64,000 nt of DNA, taken from the NCBI RefSeq assembly GCF_030014955.1, contig NZ_JAGRPV010000001.1:5828001-5892000 (forward strand). The letters run 5' to 3'. The translations under genes and the position numbers were made by a program. Shown in pieces: positions 50,714 to 58,913 of this stretch; positions within the stretch are counted from its first letter, which is position 1; each line of letters begins with the position of its first letter. The notes beneath the pieces are model-generated. The model was not told where the DNA came from, ran no database searches, and saw only the letters and a list, made by a program, of their open reading frames with translations. The DNA comes from Cohnella hashimotonis (GTDB taxonomy: Bacteria; Bacillota; Bacilli; Paenibacillales; Paenibacillaceae).

Positions 50714-51814
50714 GTGAATATGTCCATTACGATAAGAGAACGCAGATCCATCCGCAGATATAGCGCCAGGCCGGTAGCACGTGAAATGATCGATTCCTTG
50801 CTGAATCAGGCTGCAAGTTTGTACCAAGCCGAAGGCGAAGGCGCCTCTCATTGGCGCAGTATTTGCTATTCCACCCCGGAAGCGCGTCACAGGCTGGCCG
50901 ACAGCATGATCGCCAAGGTCAAGGGAAGCACGCTCGGCAAGCTGCTGCCGGGAAAAATGCTCGACCTCATGAAAAAGCAAGTTACGGATACGCCCGCGCA
51001 CCTAGTCTTTATCGCGGAATCCGGAAGTACGCAGCGGCAGAGCGACGAAAATTACGCGGCGGTATGCAGTATCATGCAAAACGTTCAGCTGCTGGGCTGG
51101 GAGCAGGGACTCGGCATGCTGTGGTATACGGATCCGATGCTGAACAGCGCGGCATTCGAACGGGAGATCGGTCTGCGGGCGGGCGAGAGATTTGCGGGGG
51201 TCTTAAATATCGGATTTTATGAAAAGGTGCCGCGAGCGCGCAAAAGAACGCCCGCGGAGCAGAAGTGGACGGCTATCGAAGGCGACGCGAGCGGGTATGT
51301 GGACCACCTTCAGGTATCTTCGCAGAATGGATCTGGGCCTGCACATAAGGCATCTTCGGGAAAGGTTTCTTCTCGAACGGTATCTTCGCAAAGCGTTCTG
51401 GCCCTGCTGAACGATGCCGTCTGGGCGCCCAACGACGGACTGCGAGAGCCGTGGCGTTTTGTCTTCGCGGCCGTTGGCGAAGCGGCGGATCGACTCCGCG
51501 CCTTGGACGGGGATGCTTCCGCAGCGTTTCTGCTGGTCGTAGCCAAGGAAGAGCCGGACTCGCATAAGCGCAAGGAAGATTACGCGGCGGTATGCTGCCT
51601 GATCCAGAACTTTCAATTGCTGGCCGCATCCGAGCCGTGGCCCGTACGGCGCACGATGCCGGAATGGATCTACGATCCGGCGCAATGCAAGCCTTTCGGC
51701 GTCCGGCCGCAGGAGCGGATCGTAGCGGTGCTGGCGCTTGGCGGCGACGGGCTGCATTCCTCTTCGGCGCTAGCGTCCCTGGCGTCCGTACCGATTAACA
51801 TTACGCATTGCTAA
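50714..51814 (+). CDS. Nitroreductase-family protein with a second degenerate nitroreductase half
   Basis: A 366-residue protein. GTG at 50714 follows GGGGAGGG by eight bases. Residues 1-190 form a nitroreductase-like domain starting SITIRERRSIRRYSARPV, the FMN-phosphate binding segment, and YAAVCSIMQNVQLLGWEQGLG as dimer/FMN helix. After a Ser/Gly-rich linker (about 195-225) a second copy follows, SVLALLNDAVWAPNDGLREPWRF, with YAAVCCLIQNFQLLA repeating the same helix, but without the RRSxR start. Nitroreductases usually dimerise from one-domain chains, so this may be a single-chain pseudo-dimer. It is under the divergent MarR repressor. Confidence 0.85.
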   Translation: MNMSITIRERRSIRRYSARPVAREMIDSLLNQAASLYQAEGEGASHWRSICYSTPEARHRLADSMIAKVKGSTLGKLLPGKMLDLMKKQVTDTPAHLVFIAESGSTQRQSDENYAAVCSIMQNVQLLGWEQGLGMLWYTDPMLNSAAFEREIGLRAGERFAGVLNIGFYEKVPRARKRTPAEQKWTAIEGDASGYVDHLQVSSQNGSGPAHKASSGKVSSRTVSSQSVLALLNDAVWAPNDGLREPWRFVFAAVGEAADRLRALDGDASAAFLLVVAKEEPDSHKRKEDYAAVCCLIQNFQLLAASEPWPVRRTMPEWIYDPAQCKPFGVRPQERIVAVLALGGDGLHSSSALASLASVPINITHC

Positions 51815-51887
51815 GCGTACGAGAAGCTTGCGGGATATCCAGACCACGACAGATTTGCGATTTTCTCCTGAGTCACATACTTCTCTC

Positions 51888-52961
51888 TCAGCGCAGCTTC
51901 AACCGGACTTTCTGAAAAGTAAAATTGTAATCCTCTTCGCTGCCGGAAGACACCATCCACATTTCCTTGCCGTCTTCGCTGATCCATTTCGTCGGAAATA
52001 TGGGCTGATAGTCACCTGAGCTTCCCCAGTTGTTGTCCTGATGGAACAGGGACCAAGGCCCCCATGGATTCGGAGCCTCGAACAAGGTCAACTGACTCGG
52101 AAACCGGCTGTCGTCAACGGGATCTCCCGGCTGTTGGTGATAAGGACGAGGGTTACCTTGTTTGTCCGTGAATGAAAAGTTGCCCATGATGTACCGATTT
52201 AAGCCTTTATTGAACGAAACATGATTTTCTCCCGTCATCAGCGGATATTCAAATACCGGAGCTGCGCGGTCCGCATCCGAATGCCAGACCGGTTGGCCAT
52301 GCTCATCGCCCGAATAGAACGTCCACGCATCGCGCTCGAGGATGCGATCTCGGCGGACTTTTCCCAGGAGCAGGTAATCGCCGTTGCACCAATAGCTATT
52401 CCCGTCCATCGCGGCAGGGAAATACGCATAGACGAACTCGTCCCTGGCCCCCTCGTAATCCTGCCCGAATTGGATGAAATGCGGAGATGCCAATCGGCCG
52501 TCAAAGAAATCCTGCCGAGTCGCCTCCCGGTTCCATGTGTTGCCGTTATCATCGCTCGTAATGATCCAACTGGAAATATTATGTTGGCGATTAAAAGACG
52601 GATTATCTCCGAAATTCATCAGCTGCACCGCGAAATACAATACACCGTTCAAGCTCAGCAAGCTCGCCGGCTTGACTCCCCAATGCGGATGCACATGGGG
52701 ACGCTGGCAATATTCCTTGGGGTCGATCGGCAGGTTGTCGATGAGAAACAGATGAGGATACGGCCCCCAGAATGGTTCGCCCGGATGGCCTTCAATCCGC
52801 CATACGTTCATTGGACTTCCAAGATTGTCCCCTGCCGCGCCGTAACAATGGCCGTCCGCCGCCCAAGTAATCGGCCACATGTCTCCGTCGGCTTTGTGAT
52901 ATCTTCGGCTGTCCATGATCGCGCATTCAATCATTTCGCTGATTGGAAAATCGCCGCTCAT
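51888..52961 (-). CDS. DUF4185 domain protein (beta-propeller, sialidase-like)
   Basis: A 357-residue protein without a signal peptide; GGGGTGC lies before the ATG. It begins with the DUF4185-type stretch DGDMWPITWAADGHCYGAAGD and contains an Asp-box SDDNGNTWNRE, HYFIQFGQ-like aromatic blades and the closing segment PNPWGPWSLFHQDNNWGSSGDYQP. Such proteins form five-bladed propellers resembling glycosidases of clans GH-F/GH-J and are probably carbohydrate active, but no activity is established. It is divergent from an AraC regulator 128 bp away, its likely activator. Confidence 0.82.
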   Translation of the reverse strand: MSGDFPISEMIECAIMDSRRYHKADGDMWPITWAADGHCYGAAGDNLGSPMNVWRIEGHPGEPFWGPYPHLFLIDNLPIDPKEYCQRPHVHPHWGVKPASLLSLNGVLYFAVQLMNFGDNPSFNRQHNISSWIITSDDNGNTWNREATRQDFFDGRLASPHFIQFGQDYEGARDEFVYAYFPAAMDGNSYWCNGDYLLLGKVRRDRILERDAWTFYSGDEHGQPVWHSDADRAAPVFEYPLMTGENHVSFNKGLNRYIMGNFSFTDKQGNPRPYHQQPGDPVDDSRFPSQLTLFEAPNPWGPWSLFHQDNNWGSSGDYQPIFPTKWISEDGKEMWMVSSGSEEDYNFTFQKVRLKLR

Positions 52962-53089
52962 TCTTGCACCCCATCTATGTGTTATATTTTTTATGTATCC
53001 AGCTATATTATATCCTTGATTTAAAAGGACTTTTCTAGCTAAAATGCTTAAAAATATAACTATTGCGCTAATTAGTAGAGGGGATAACT

Positions 53090-53938
53090 ATGGATTCAAC
53101 AGATTATGGAATGCTTGTCTACACACCAAGTCAGTTGGCTAGGTCTACGTTTTTGTATGTGCAGCATATCGGAAGATGGAAGTATGACGACGATTACGTC
53201 ATTACGCGGGAAGGGTTTGAAAGTTATTTATTTCAATACACCTTTAGCGGTCGCGGCTATCTTAAGCACGAAGACAGGGAATATGAGTTACTGGCTGATT
53301 CCGTCATTCTTATCGATTGCCGGAAATTTCATGAGTACGGGACGCTTTCGAATGAGCAATGGGACGTAGGCTGGGTACATTTCGATGGAAACGGAAGTGC
53401 CTCTTATATGCAAGCTATACACGATAAATACGGACCCGTCATTCGGCTTCCGGTTCCACACAGGTTCATTCAGCACCAGCAAAGTCTTATCGAGATAATT
53501 AGAGGCAACGGAGTTAACCTTGAAGCAGAAGCCGCACTTCATATCTTTCAGTTACTAATGGAGGTTTTCACAGCAGGTACAACCTCCCCTTCCGGCAATG
53601 GTATTCTGGTGCGTCAAAGCGATGGCCTCGAGAAAGCACTTCAATACCTGCAAATTCGTTATGCCGAACCTATTTCCGTAGACGACTTGGCCCGAGAAGC
53701 AAACATGAGCAAATCCCACTTTACGAGAGCCTTCAAACTTTGGACCGGGTGCTCTCCCATTGAATATTTAATCAGGCAGCGTATTACAATGAGCAAATCA
53801 CTCTTGCTCAGAGAACGAACAAAATCAATAGAGAGAATTGCCGAGCTCGTTGGCTTTGAGAGCGCTAGCCATTATATTGTGACTTTTAAGAAATACGAAA
53901 ATCGCACGCCGCTGCAATATCGAAAAATGTGGTTATGA
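53090..53938 (+). CDS. AraC-family transcriptional regulator
   Basis: A 282-residue protein with AGAGGGGA before its ATG. The N-terminal cupin sensor (about 20-150) has YVITREGFESYLFQYTFSGRGYL and a WDVGWVHFDG strand; the C-terminal HTH pair (about 180-280) has ISVDDLAREANMSKSHFTRAFKLWTG and GFESASHYIVTFKKYENRTPLQY. It is lower in GC than its neighbours. Its position opposite the DUF4185 gene suggests it senses a sugar and controls that gene. It converges on the interrupted kptA gene with only ten bases between stops. Confidence 0.9.
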   Translation: MDSTDYGMLVYTPSQLARSTFLYVQHIGRWKYDDDYVITREGFESYLFQYTFSGRGYLKHEDREYELLADSVILIDCRKFHEYGTLSNEQWDVGWVHFDGNGSASYMQAIHDKYGPVIRLPVPHRFIQHQQSLIEIIRGNGVNLEAEAALHIFQLLMEVFTAGTTSPSGNGILVRQSDGLEKALQYLQIRYAEPISVDDLAREANMSKSHFTRAFKLWTGCSPIEYLIRQRITMSKSLLLRERTKSIERIAELVGFESASHYIVTFKKYENRTPLQYRKMWL

Positions 53939-53948
53939 TTTTTCATTT

Positions 53949-54512
53949 CTAGCCTTCCTTTGCGTCCCATACCGAGCAGCACGCCGGCGGCACGCGGTCA
54001 GCCAGCCACACCTCATTGCCGGCGTAATAAAACGCAAAGCCTAGCTGCCGCGCTTCCGCCGTGTTTACGCGCAAAATAACAAGCTCTCCCCTTCGGCTCC
54101 CTGCGAGCGTCGCAAAATGAACGCCTTCCGACAAGTGAACGTACTGACGACCCATCGGGAGCAGCCCTTCCTGCAATATCGACGGAAGCGCCTTCGTATT
54201 CGTACCGTGATACAGAATCTCCGGCGGCTCGCCCGGCGTATATTGGACTTTATCGTGACTATGGCCGTACCTCGCCCGGATACGTCTGTCCTCGATGACA
54301 AACCGCTGTTTATCCGAATTTCACACGACCTGCTCGAGGTCCTCCAGCTTCACCCACGACCAGCCGGACTGGGCTTGAATAGATTTAATGAAGGAAGGGA
54401 GCGGGCATGAGCCGTCCTCCGGATCGAGCGTCACGCCAAACGCTTCGGGGCTGTGCCGCAAAATCTTGGTCATTAGTTTGCTTAGGCTTTTCTCTGTCGA
54501 CGGGTTTAGCAT
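53949..54512 (-). pseudogene. kptA: RNA 2'-phosphotransferase (KptA/Tpt1) interrupted by an in-frame TGA
   Basis: The frame from ATG at 54512 reads LSKLMTKILRHSPEAFGVTLD, the start of KptA, up to EDLEQVV and then TGA at 54321-54323. Without any frame change it continues NSDKQRFVIEDRRIRARYGHS, YHGTNTKALPSILQEGL, HLSEGVHFAT and ends EVWLADRVPPAC. The full length of 187 codons is normal for the family, which removes a 2'-phosphate from RNA using NAD. A CGA to TGA change would explain the stop, as family members often have Arg there. The gene is otherwise undamaged, so the mutation is recent, is a sequencing error, or is read through. Confidence 0.88.
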
Positions 54513-54611
54513 CGAGATCTCCTTCCTGAAATTTCTGTAGTCAAATCGGCGATCAAGCGGAGAATGTATAATGGTTCCTTATATCGCAAGACGCAAGGAT
54601 CGACACAGTTA

Positions 54612-54656
54612 AAAAGCCACGCAGAACCTCCTCGAGGAAGTTCTCCATGGCTCTTT
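54612..54656 (-). terminator. Terminator of the SpoIIP-like gene
   Basis: A long hairpin, AGCCATGGAGAACTTCCTCGA paired with its near-complement ending GTGGCT, flanked on the minus strand by TTTTTAA. It lies within 10 bp of the stop. Confidence 0.85.
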
Positions 54657-54661
54657 TCATA

Positions 54662-55903
54662 TTATATCGACAGCTTCGACGCCCCGACATAAGCGGCAAA
54701 TATATCCCCGAACGCGTCGGCCGTATTCAACGCTTCCTGCAGCGTATTGTTGGCGCCGCCGAATTCGAGCAGCATGCTGTTGGGCGACAGCGATTGGTTG
54801 TATTCGCCGTCTCCGTGCGCCTTGTCCTTCATCAGGACCCCACGCGACAAGCCTGGATATTTCTTCTCCAGCCGTTCGCTCAGCGCTTCCGCAAACTGCT
54901 TGTTGGCTTTGTAATCCGCATTGCCCATTCCGATAACGAACAGTACCCGGGCATACGTCTTGCCGCCAATCGTTACCGTCGTCTGCTTGCGAGGCACATC
55001 GCCGTCCCGGTGGATATCGAAGAAATAACCGAGCGACGCATTCGACTTCATCGCCGTCTGCACGATCTTGCGGGATTCGGTATACGATTGCGAAAAGCTC
55101 AGGTTCTTTTCCGCAAGCCGCTCCGTAATATCGTCTTCAGCCGTGAAGGCCGAGATGCCTCTCTTCTGCAGCGCGGTTCCGAGCCTATCGCCTACCAGCG
55201 TGATGTTGACCTTCGGGTCGTCGATCGAAGAGCCTTTGGTCTGTGTGGCCACGTTTTTCCAGGACTCCCGGTTGTGCGTGTGATAAATATAAACCTGGCG
55301 TCCGCTCGCCGACGATGCCGCCTTGACCGTACTCGTACTATTCGTCGATACGACCCATGCGGCTACATAAGCCGTCCCCTTCGCGCCGCGCGAGATGCGG
55401 TACCAGTCCCCCTCCTTGCTCAGAATGGGGTAAGTCTCGCCAGGTTGGGCCTTGCCGACGATTTCGTCCTCGGTGCTTGGCCCCTTGCGCAGGTTGGTGA
55501 CATCCGTAATCTTCACGACCGATGGCTCGGTACTCGTCTTGACGACCGCCGCGATAGCGCCACTTGTCGAACCTTTGGTCGTCTGCTTGATATATTCAGC
55601 GGATACCCATCCCGTCTGCTTCTCCGACAGCTGAATTTTCAGCCACTCGCCCTGCTTGTCCAACACCTCGTAGCTGCCGCTTTTGCCGATCATCTGGATG
55701 ACCGACGCAGTCAGCTTCGGCGACGTCCTTACGTTCAGACGGTCGACCGTGCTTTGTGCATACGTTTTGCTCGCCTTCACGTCAGCCGTTTTCACCGCGG
55801 CGCCGCTCTTCGACTGGGAGGAAGCCGCCTGTGCAATAGACGGTCCGGTCGTACCGAGCAACAGACATGCGCTGATTACCGCGCTTCCGATCGCATAACG
55901 CAA
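54662..55903 (-). CDS. SpoIIP-family cell-wall hydrolase with two SH3 domains
   Basis: About 413 residues from TTG at 55903, eight bases after AAAGGGG, giving a clean signal peptide (RYAIGSAVISACLLLGTTG); an ATG at 55921 adds six residues. Two bacterial SH3_3 domains (about 40-110 and 120-190) bind wall peptides. The C-terminal SpoIIP-type amidase/endopeptidase domain (about 200-410) has HTHNRESW, YFFDIHRD and the glutamate block SMLLEFGGANNT, the metal-ligand positions of the family. SpoIIP degrades peptidoglycan during engulfment in sporulation; this SH3-carrying version may be a vegetative or sporulation-linked paralogue. It is transcribed alone. Confidence 0.9.
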   Translation of the reverse strand: MRYAIGSAVISACLLLGTTGPSIAQAASSQSKSGAAVKTADVKASKTYAQSTVDRLNVRTSPKLTASVIQMIGKSGSYEVLDKQGEWLKIQLSEKQTGWVSAEYIKQTTKGSTSGAIAAVVKTSTEPSVVKITDVTNLRKGPSTEDEIVGKAQPGETYPILSKEGDWYRISRGAKGTAYVAAWVVSTNSTSTVKAASSASGRQVYIYHTHNRESWKNVATQTKGSSIDDPKVNITLVGDRLGTALQKRGISAFTAEDDITERLAEKNLSFSQSYTESRKIVQTAMKSNASLGYFFDIHRDGDVPRKQTTVTIGGKTYARVLFVIGMGNADYKANKQFAEALSERLEKKYPGLSRGVLMKDKAHGDGEYNQSLSPNSMLLEFGGANNTLQEALNTADAFGDIFAAYVGASKLSI

Positions 55904-56093
55904 TAAGTCCGCCCCTTTCATTTCAAAAAAATAGGAAGATGACTCATCCGGCTTCTCGACCAACAGGATTTCGACATGAAACTTGGATTTCCTGCTTGGA
56001 TCGGCAAATTTCCGCGTAAACACGGCAAATAAAAAAGGCCAGCCGGAATTCCGACCGACCTGCTATGACGACTATCAAACTTCTTTTGGTTCG

Positions 56094-56414
56094 TTAGATA
56101 TTTTTTTCTATATACAAATGCTCCATGATTTCGCCTTTCCCAACCTTACGACTGCCCACTTGAAAATCGATGGGGTTGCCTTCTTTTACGAGATGACAAA
56201 TGGCTGGAAATGCCTCTTCATTAATCGTGAACATCTCAATATCGACTTCATACCATTCGTTTAAAAATAGAAAATCGCCAACGTCTCCGATCGGCTTTAT
56301 AATTCCAGAGAAGGTTAATCCATTGCCAAAATTGACGCCAGGCATGAGTGCTATTTTAGTACTGAGATTATTTTCAAGACCACCGAACATAACCTTTGCT
56401 TTGAGCAGGAGCAC
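56094..56414 (-). CDS. Small protein resembling a stand-alone EF-Tu domain 3
   Basis: A 106-residue protein starting from GTG at 56414 (CAGGA seven bases upstream). The pattern KAKVMFGGLENN, then GLTFSGIIKPIGDVGDFLF, EWYEVDIEMFT and FQVGSRKVGKGEIMEHLYI follows the beta-barrel layout of the third domain of elongation factor Tu, with the closing VGxGxI turn. There is no GTPase domain. Several Firmicutes have such short proteins without known role. The similarity is by eye and moderate, so the family call is tentative while the gene itself looks real. It is monocistronic. Confidence 0.6.
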   Translation of the reverse strand: MLLLKAKVMFGGLENNLSTKIALMPGVNFGNGLTFSGIIKPIGDVGDFLFLNEWYEVDIEMFTINEEAFPAICHLVKEGNPIDFQVGSRKVGKGEIMEHLYIEKNI

Positions 56415-56478
56415 TAGAGATTCCTGTGATCAAAAAGAGTGGAGCCGCCGATTTGTGGTCTGGGTGCCGGGCTGCGGA

Positions 56479-56760
56479 TATCTACTGTCCTAAGACAGTC
56501 GTTTGCGCATTTGGTAGCCGGGTACCGCCCATCTACTGTCCTACGACAGTCGTTTGCGCACTTAGCAGCCGTGTACCGCCGATCTACTGCTCTACGACAG
56601 TTGTTTGCGCACTTAGCAGCCGGGTACCGCCCATCTACTGTCCTACGACAGTAGTTTGCGCACTTAGCAGCCGGGTACCGCCCATCTACTGTCCTACGAC
56701 AGTAGTTTGCGAATTTAGCAACCGAGCTGCTGCCATCTACTGCCGTACGGCAGTAGATAC
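56479..56760 (+). repeat. 51-bp tandem repeat array 4 (six units)
   Basis: Cores start at 56479, 56530, 56581, 56632, 56683 and 56734, exactly 51 bp apart. The typical core is CATCTACTGTCCTACG and fits CAWSTANNGNYSTACR. ACTGTC-N4-GACAGT forms a dyad in each complete unit, and the last unit has the perfect 20-bp palindrome built on CTACTGCCGT. The plus frame equivalent to that of array 1 is closed by TAG in each full unit. It lies upstream of the EF-Tu-domain-like gene and next to the esterase terminator. Confidence 0.92.
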
Positions 56761-56805
56761 CATTCTCCGGAAACCGGCCCTGGCCAGCCATACGATTCCC
56801 GGTCA

Positions 56806-56852
56806 TCGAAAAGAGGCTGTCCTCAGGCCTTTTATGGCCTTTGAGACAGCCT
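56806..56852 (-). terminator. Terminator of the sugar-acid operon
   Basis: AGGCTGTCTCAAAGGCC pairs with GGCCTGAGGACAGCCT on the minus strand, loop ATAAAA, followed by CTTTTC. It lies 88 bp beyond the esterase stop. Confidence 0.7.
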
Positions 56853-56939
56853 AGGTAACTTCCGACGGACCTGCCCTATTGAAATTTAATCTAGTTGCTG
56901 CTTTCTCTGCCGCTTATCATACGACATCTACCGTCCCGC

Positions 56940-57824
56940 TCAGTCCTGCATATATCCGTGCCGTTCCAGAAACGCTTCGATCCGGCCCATTGCACGCAGC
57001 ACCTCGACTTCGGCGGCCGTATAGTCGAATAGTATAAATGCATGTCGCCAGCCAGGGTAAAGCGCCAGCTCCGCGTCGTTGCCGACCGATCGATAGGCAT
57101 CATAAAAGCGAACGGCATCCTCGGGCGCAACGACGTCGTCGGCCAGGCCGTGCAGGATCAGCATCGGCGGTTGTCCGGCCGACACGCGATAGAGCGGCGA
57201 CCATGCCTTGGCTCGCTCATGTCTCTCCATCCAGGCGCGCAACCCGTCGTCCTCGCATCCGACGACAGGCGATCCCGCCGGAATCATCTGCTTCCATTTC
57301 CCCGTCAAATCGACGATGCCGTTGCAATTGACGATGAGATCGGCCCTGACGGAAACTTCGCGATTGGCGGCCGCGCCTGCCTGCTCAGAATCGTGGCCAT
57401 CGACGAGGTCGACCGCAAGGCTGGCCGCAAGATGACCGCCGGCCGAATCGCCGACGACGGCGATCCGATCCGGGCGAATGCCGAACCGGCTGGCGTTCGT
57501 CCGGATGAAGCTGATCGCCGAACGGCAGTCCGCCATGCAATCTTCGAGCGAGGACGCCCGGCATGCCGTATCCGGCTTACCCGGGCTCGGCAGCAGCCTG
57601 TACGCCACGCTGAAGGATACCGCGCCCCGGTCCGCCATCATCCGGCAGTGCCGCTCGAATTGCTCCGGTGCGCCGCTATGCCACCCGCCGCCGTGAATCC
57701 ATACGACCGCGGAGCGGCCGTCCGCTTCGTGCCAGCCGTCCGGCTTGCAAACCAGCAGCTTAAGACGCGCGCCATCCGTTTCTTTATAGATGACGGTCTC
57801 GATCGGCCGATCGCCATCGCTCAT
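56940..57824 (-). CDS. HSL-type esterase / acetyl esterase (alpha/beta hydrolase)
   Basis: A 294-residue cytoplasmic enzyme with GGAGGGGGAGC before the ATG. The HSL-family oxyanion motif is VWIHGGGWHSG (about residues 42-52), the nucleophile elbow is GDSAGGHLAA (Ser near 129), and the charge relay is completed by LHGLADDVVAPEDA and GWRHAFIL. This class deacetylates or de-esterifies small or sugar-linked esters. It is the last gene of the operon beginning at the right edge, 33 bp after the sialidase-like gene. A role in removing ester groups from the imported sugar is plausible but unproven. Confidence 0.92.
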   Translation of the reverse strand: MSDGDRPIETVIYKETDGARLKLLVCKPDGWHEADGRSAVVWIHGGGWHSGAPEQFERHCRMMADRGAVSFSVAYRLLPSPGKPDTACRASSLEDCMADCRSAISFIRTNASRFGIRPDRIAVVGDSAGGHLAASLAVDLVDGHDSEQAGAAANREVSVRADLIVNCNGIVDLTGKWKQMIPAGSPVVGCEDDGLRAWMERHERAKAWSPLYRVSAGQPPMLILHGLADDVVAPEDAVRFYDAYRSVGNDAELALYPGWRHAFILFDYTAAEVEVLRAMGRIEAFLERHGYMQD

Positions 57825-57857
57825 CGCGCTCCCCCTCCTCGCCCGCGGGGCTGCGCC

Positions 57858-58913
57858 TTAAACCTCTACCTTGGCCTCGGCCGCCGTCTCTAACTCTACC
57901 TCGTGATCGACGAACAGGATGTTGAAGCGGCTGTGCTCGATCGTGAATCGGATATGCCTGCCCCCCTCCTCGCAGATGCCGTCCGCATAGCAGAGGCCAC
58001 CGGGAAAATCGCTGACGATCCGCTTGTAGCCCCAGGTCCGCATGTCGTCGTCCGAGATCCAGACCGCCAGCGGAGTACGCTCCAGCATGCCGTGCCTGCC
58101 GTTCGGCGTATGGATGAGCGCGATTCGGCCGCCCGGCATGGCGATCAGCTTCGGCTTGTTGGACGGATTGGGAATGTCGGTGCGCTCGGCCGCGCTCCAG
58201 CCGGCCCCGCCGTCCCGCGACTCGCTTCGCCACAGGCAGCCGGATTCGTTGACGCGCAGCAGCATGACGAGCGTGCCGTCGGACAATTCAGCAAGCGTCG
58301 GTTCAGGCCAGTTCCACTTGGGCTGCCCCTTCCCCTTGATCGGCGTCCGCGGCCCTTCATGCCTTGTGTAGGTCCGGCCGTTGTCCTTGCTGATCAGCAC
58401 GCCGTTTTCCACATGCGAGATGCGCGCTTCCCATATCTTGAGGCCGCTCTGCGCCAGGCGGTCATTTTCCTCGGGGGAGATCGGGTAGTGCTGATACGGA
58501 ATGACAATGTCGCCGTTGCTCAGCCGAATCATTCCGCGCGCGAACGAAAAATTCGGCAGGGCGGGATGGATGCCGATGTCCTCCCACGTATAGCCGTTGT
58601 CGCGGCTTTGCATCGTCGTGCACTGCCAGTTGACGAAATGACCGTTGTGCAGCGTCAAAAAAGCGTAAAACACGCCGTCCAGCAGCATCAGCTCCGTGGC
58701 GTAAACCGCCTGACCGTCTTCCGGATAAATCGAGAACGGCTCCGACCAGGTCTCTCCGTTATCTTTGCTATGAAAAACGACGACCCGATTGCCGGGCGCC
58801 GGCTCCGTGATGTCGCCGACCTGGCCGACGCAGATCAGCTCGCCGTTCGGACAACGCCGAAGGATCGGCTCGCAGCTCAGATGGTCGCGGTGGACGAGAC
58901 GAATTCGGTTCAT
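57858..58913 (-). CDS. Sialidase-fold (BNR repeat) glycosidase-like protein
   Basis: A 351-residue protein. The ATG at 58913 overlaps the aldolase stop (ATGA). Four Asp-box turns of a six-bladed propeller are visible: SKDNGETW, SRDNGYTW, SKDNGRTY and SRDGGAGW. RLVHRDHLSCEP near the start and the glutamate-rich EPTLAELSDG region resemble exo-alpha-sialidase relatives, but the arginine triad cannot be confirmed by eye. There is no signal peptide, so the substrate would be intracellular. It may be a glycosidase or lyase of unusual acidic sugars, consistent with the aldolase and kinase next to it. Confidence 0.85.
   Translation of the reverse strand: MNRIRLVHRDHLSCEPILRRCPNGELICVGQVGDITEPAPGNRVVVFHSKDNGETWSEPFSIYPEDGQAVYATELMLLDGVFYAFLTLHNGHFVNWQCTTMQSRDNGYTWEDIGIHPALPNFSFARGMIRLSNGDIVIPYQHYPISPEENDRLAQSGLKIWEARISHVENGVLISKDNGRTYTRHEGPRTPIKGKGQPKWNWPEPTLAELSDGTLVMLLRVNESGCLWRSESRDGGAGWSAAERTDIPNPSNKPKLIAMPGGRIALIHTPNGRHGMLERTPLAVWISDDDMRTWGYKRIVSDFPGGLCYADGICEEGGRHIRFTIEHSRFNILFVDHEVELETAAEAKVEV

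Noticed and set aside
53949..54176. C-terminal KptA piece as an independent small gene
   Set aside because: It is in frame with the N-terminal part and lacks its own ribosome site; one interrupted gene explains both.
3851..56760. CRISPR arrays as an explanation of the repeat arrays
   Set aside because: The whole 51-bp unit repeats, there are no unique spacers between conserved repeats, and no cas gene is nearby.
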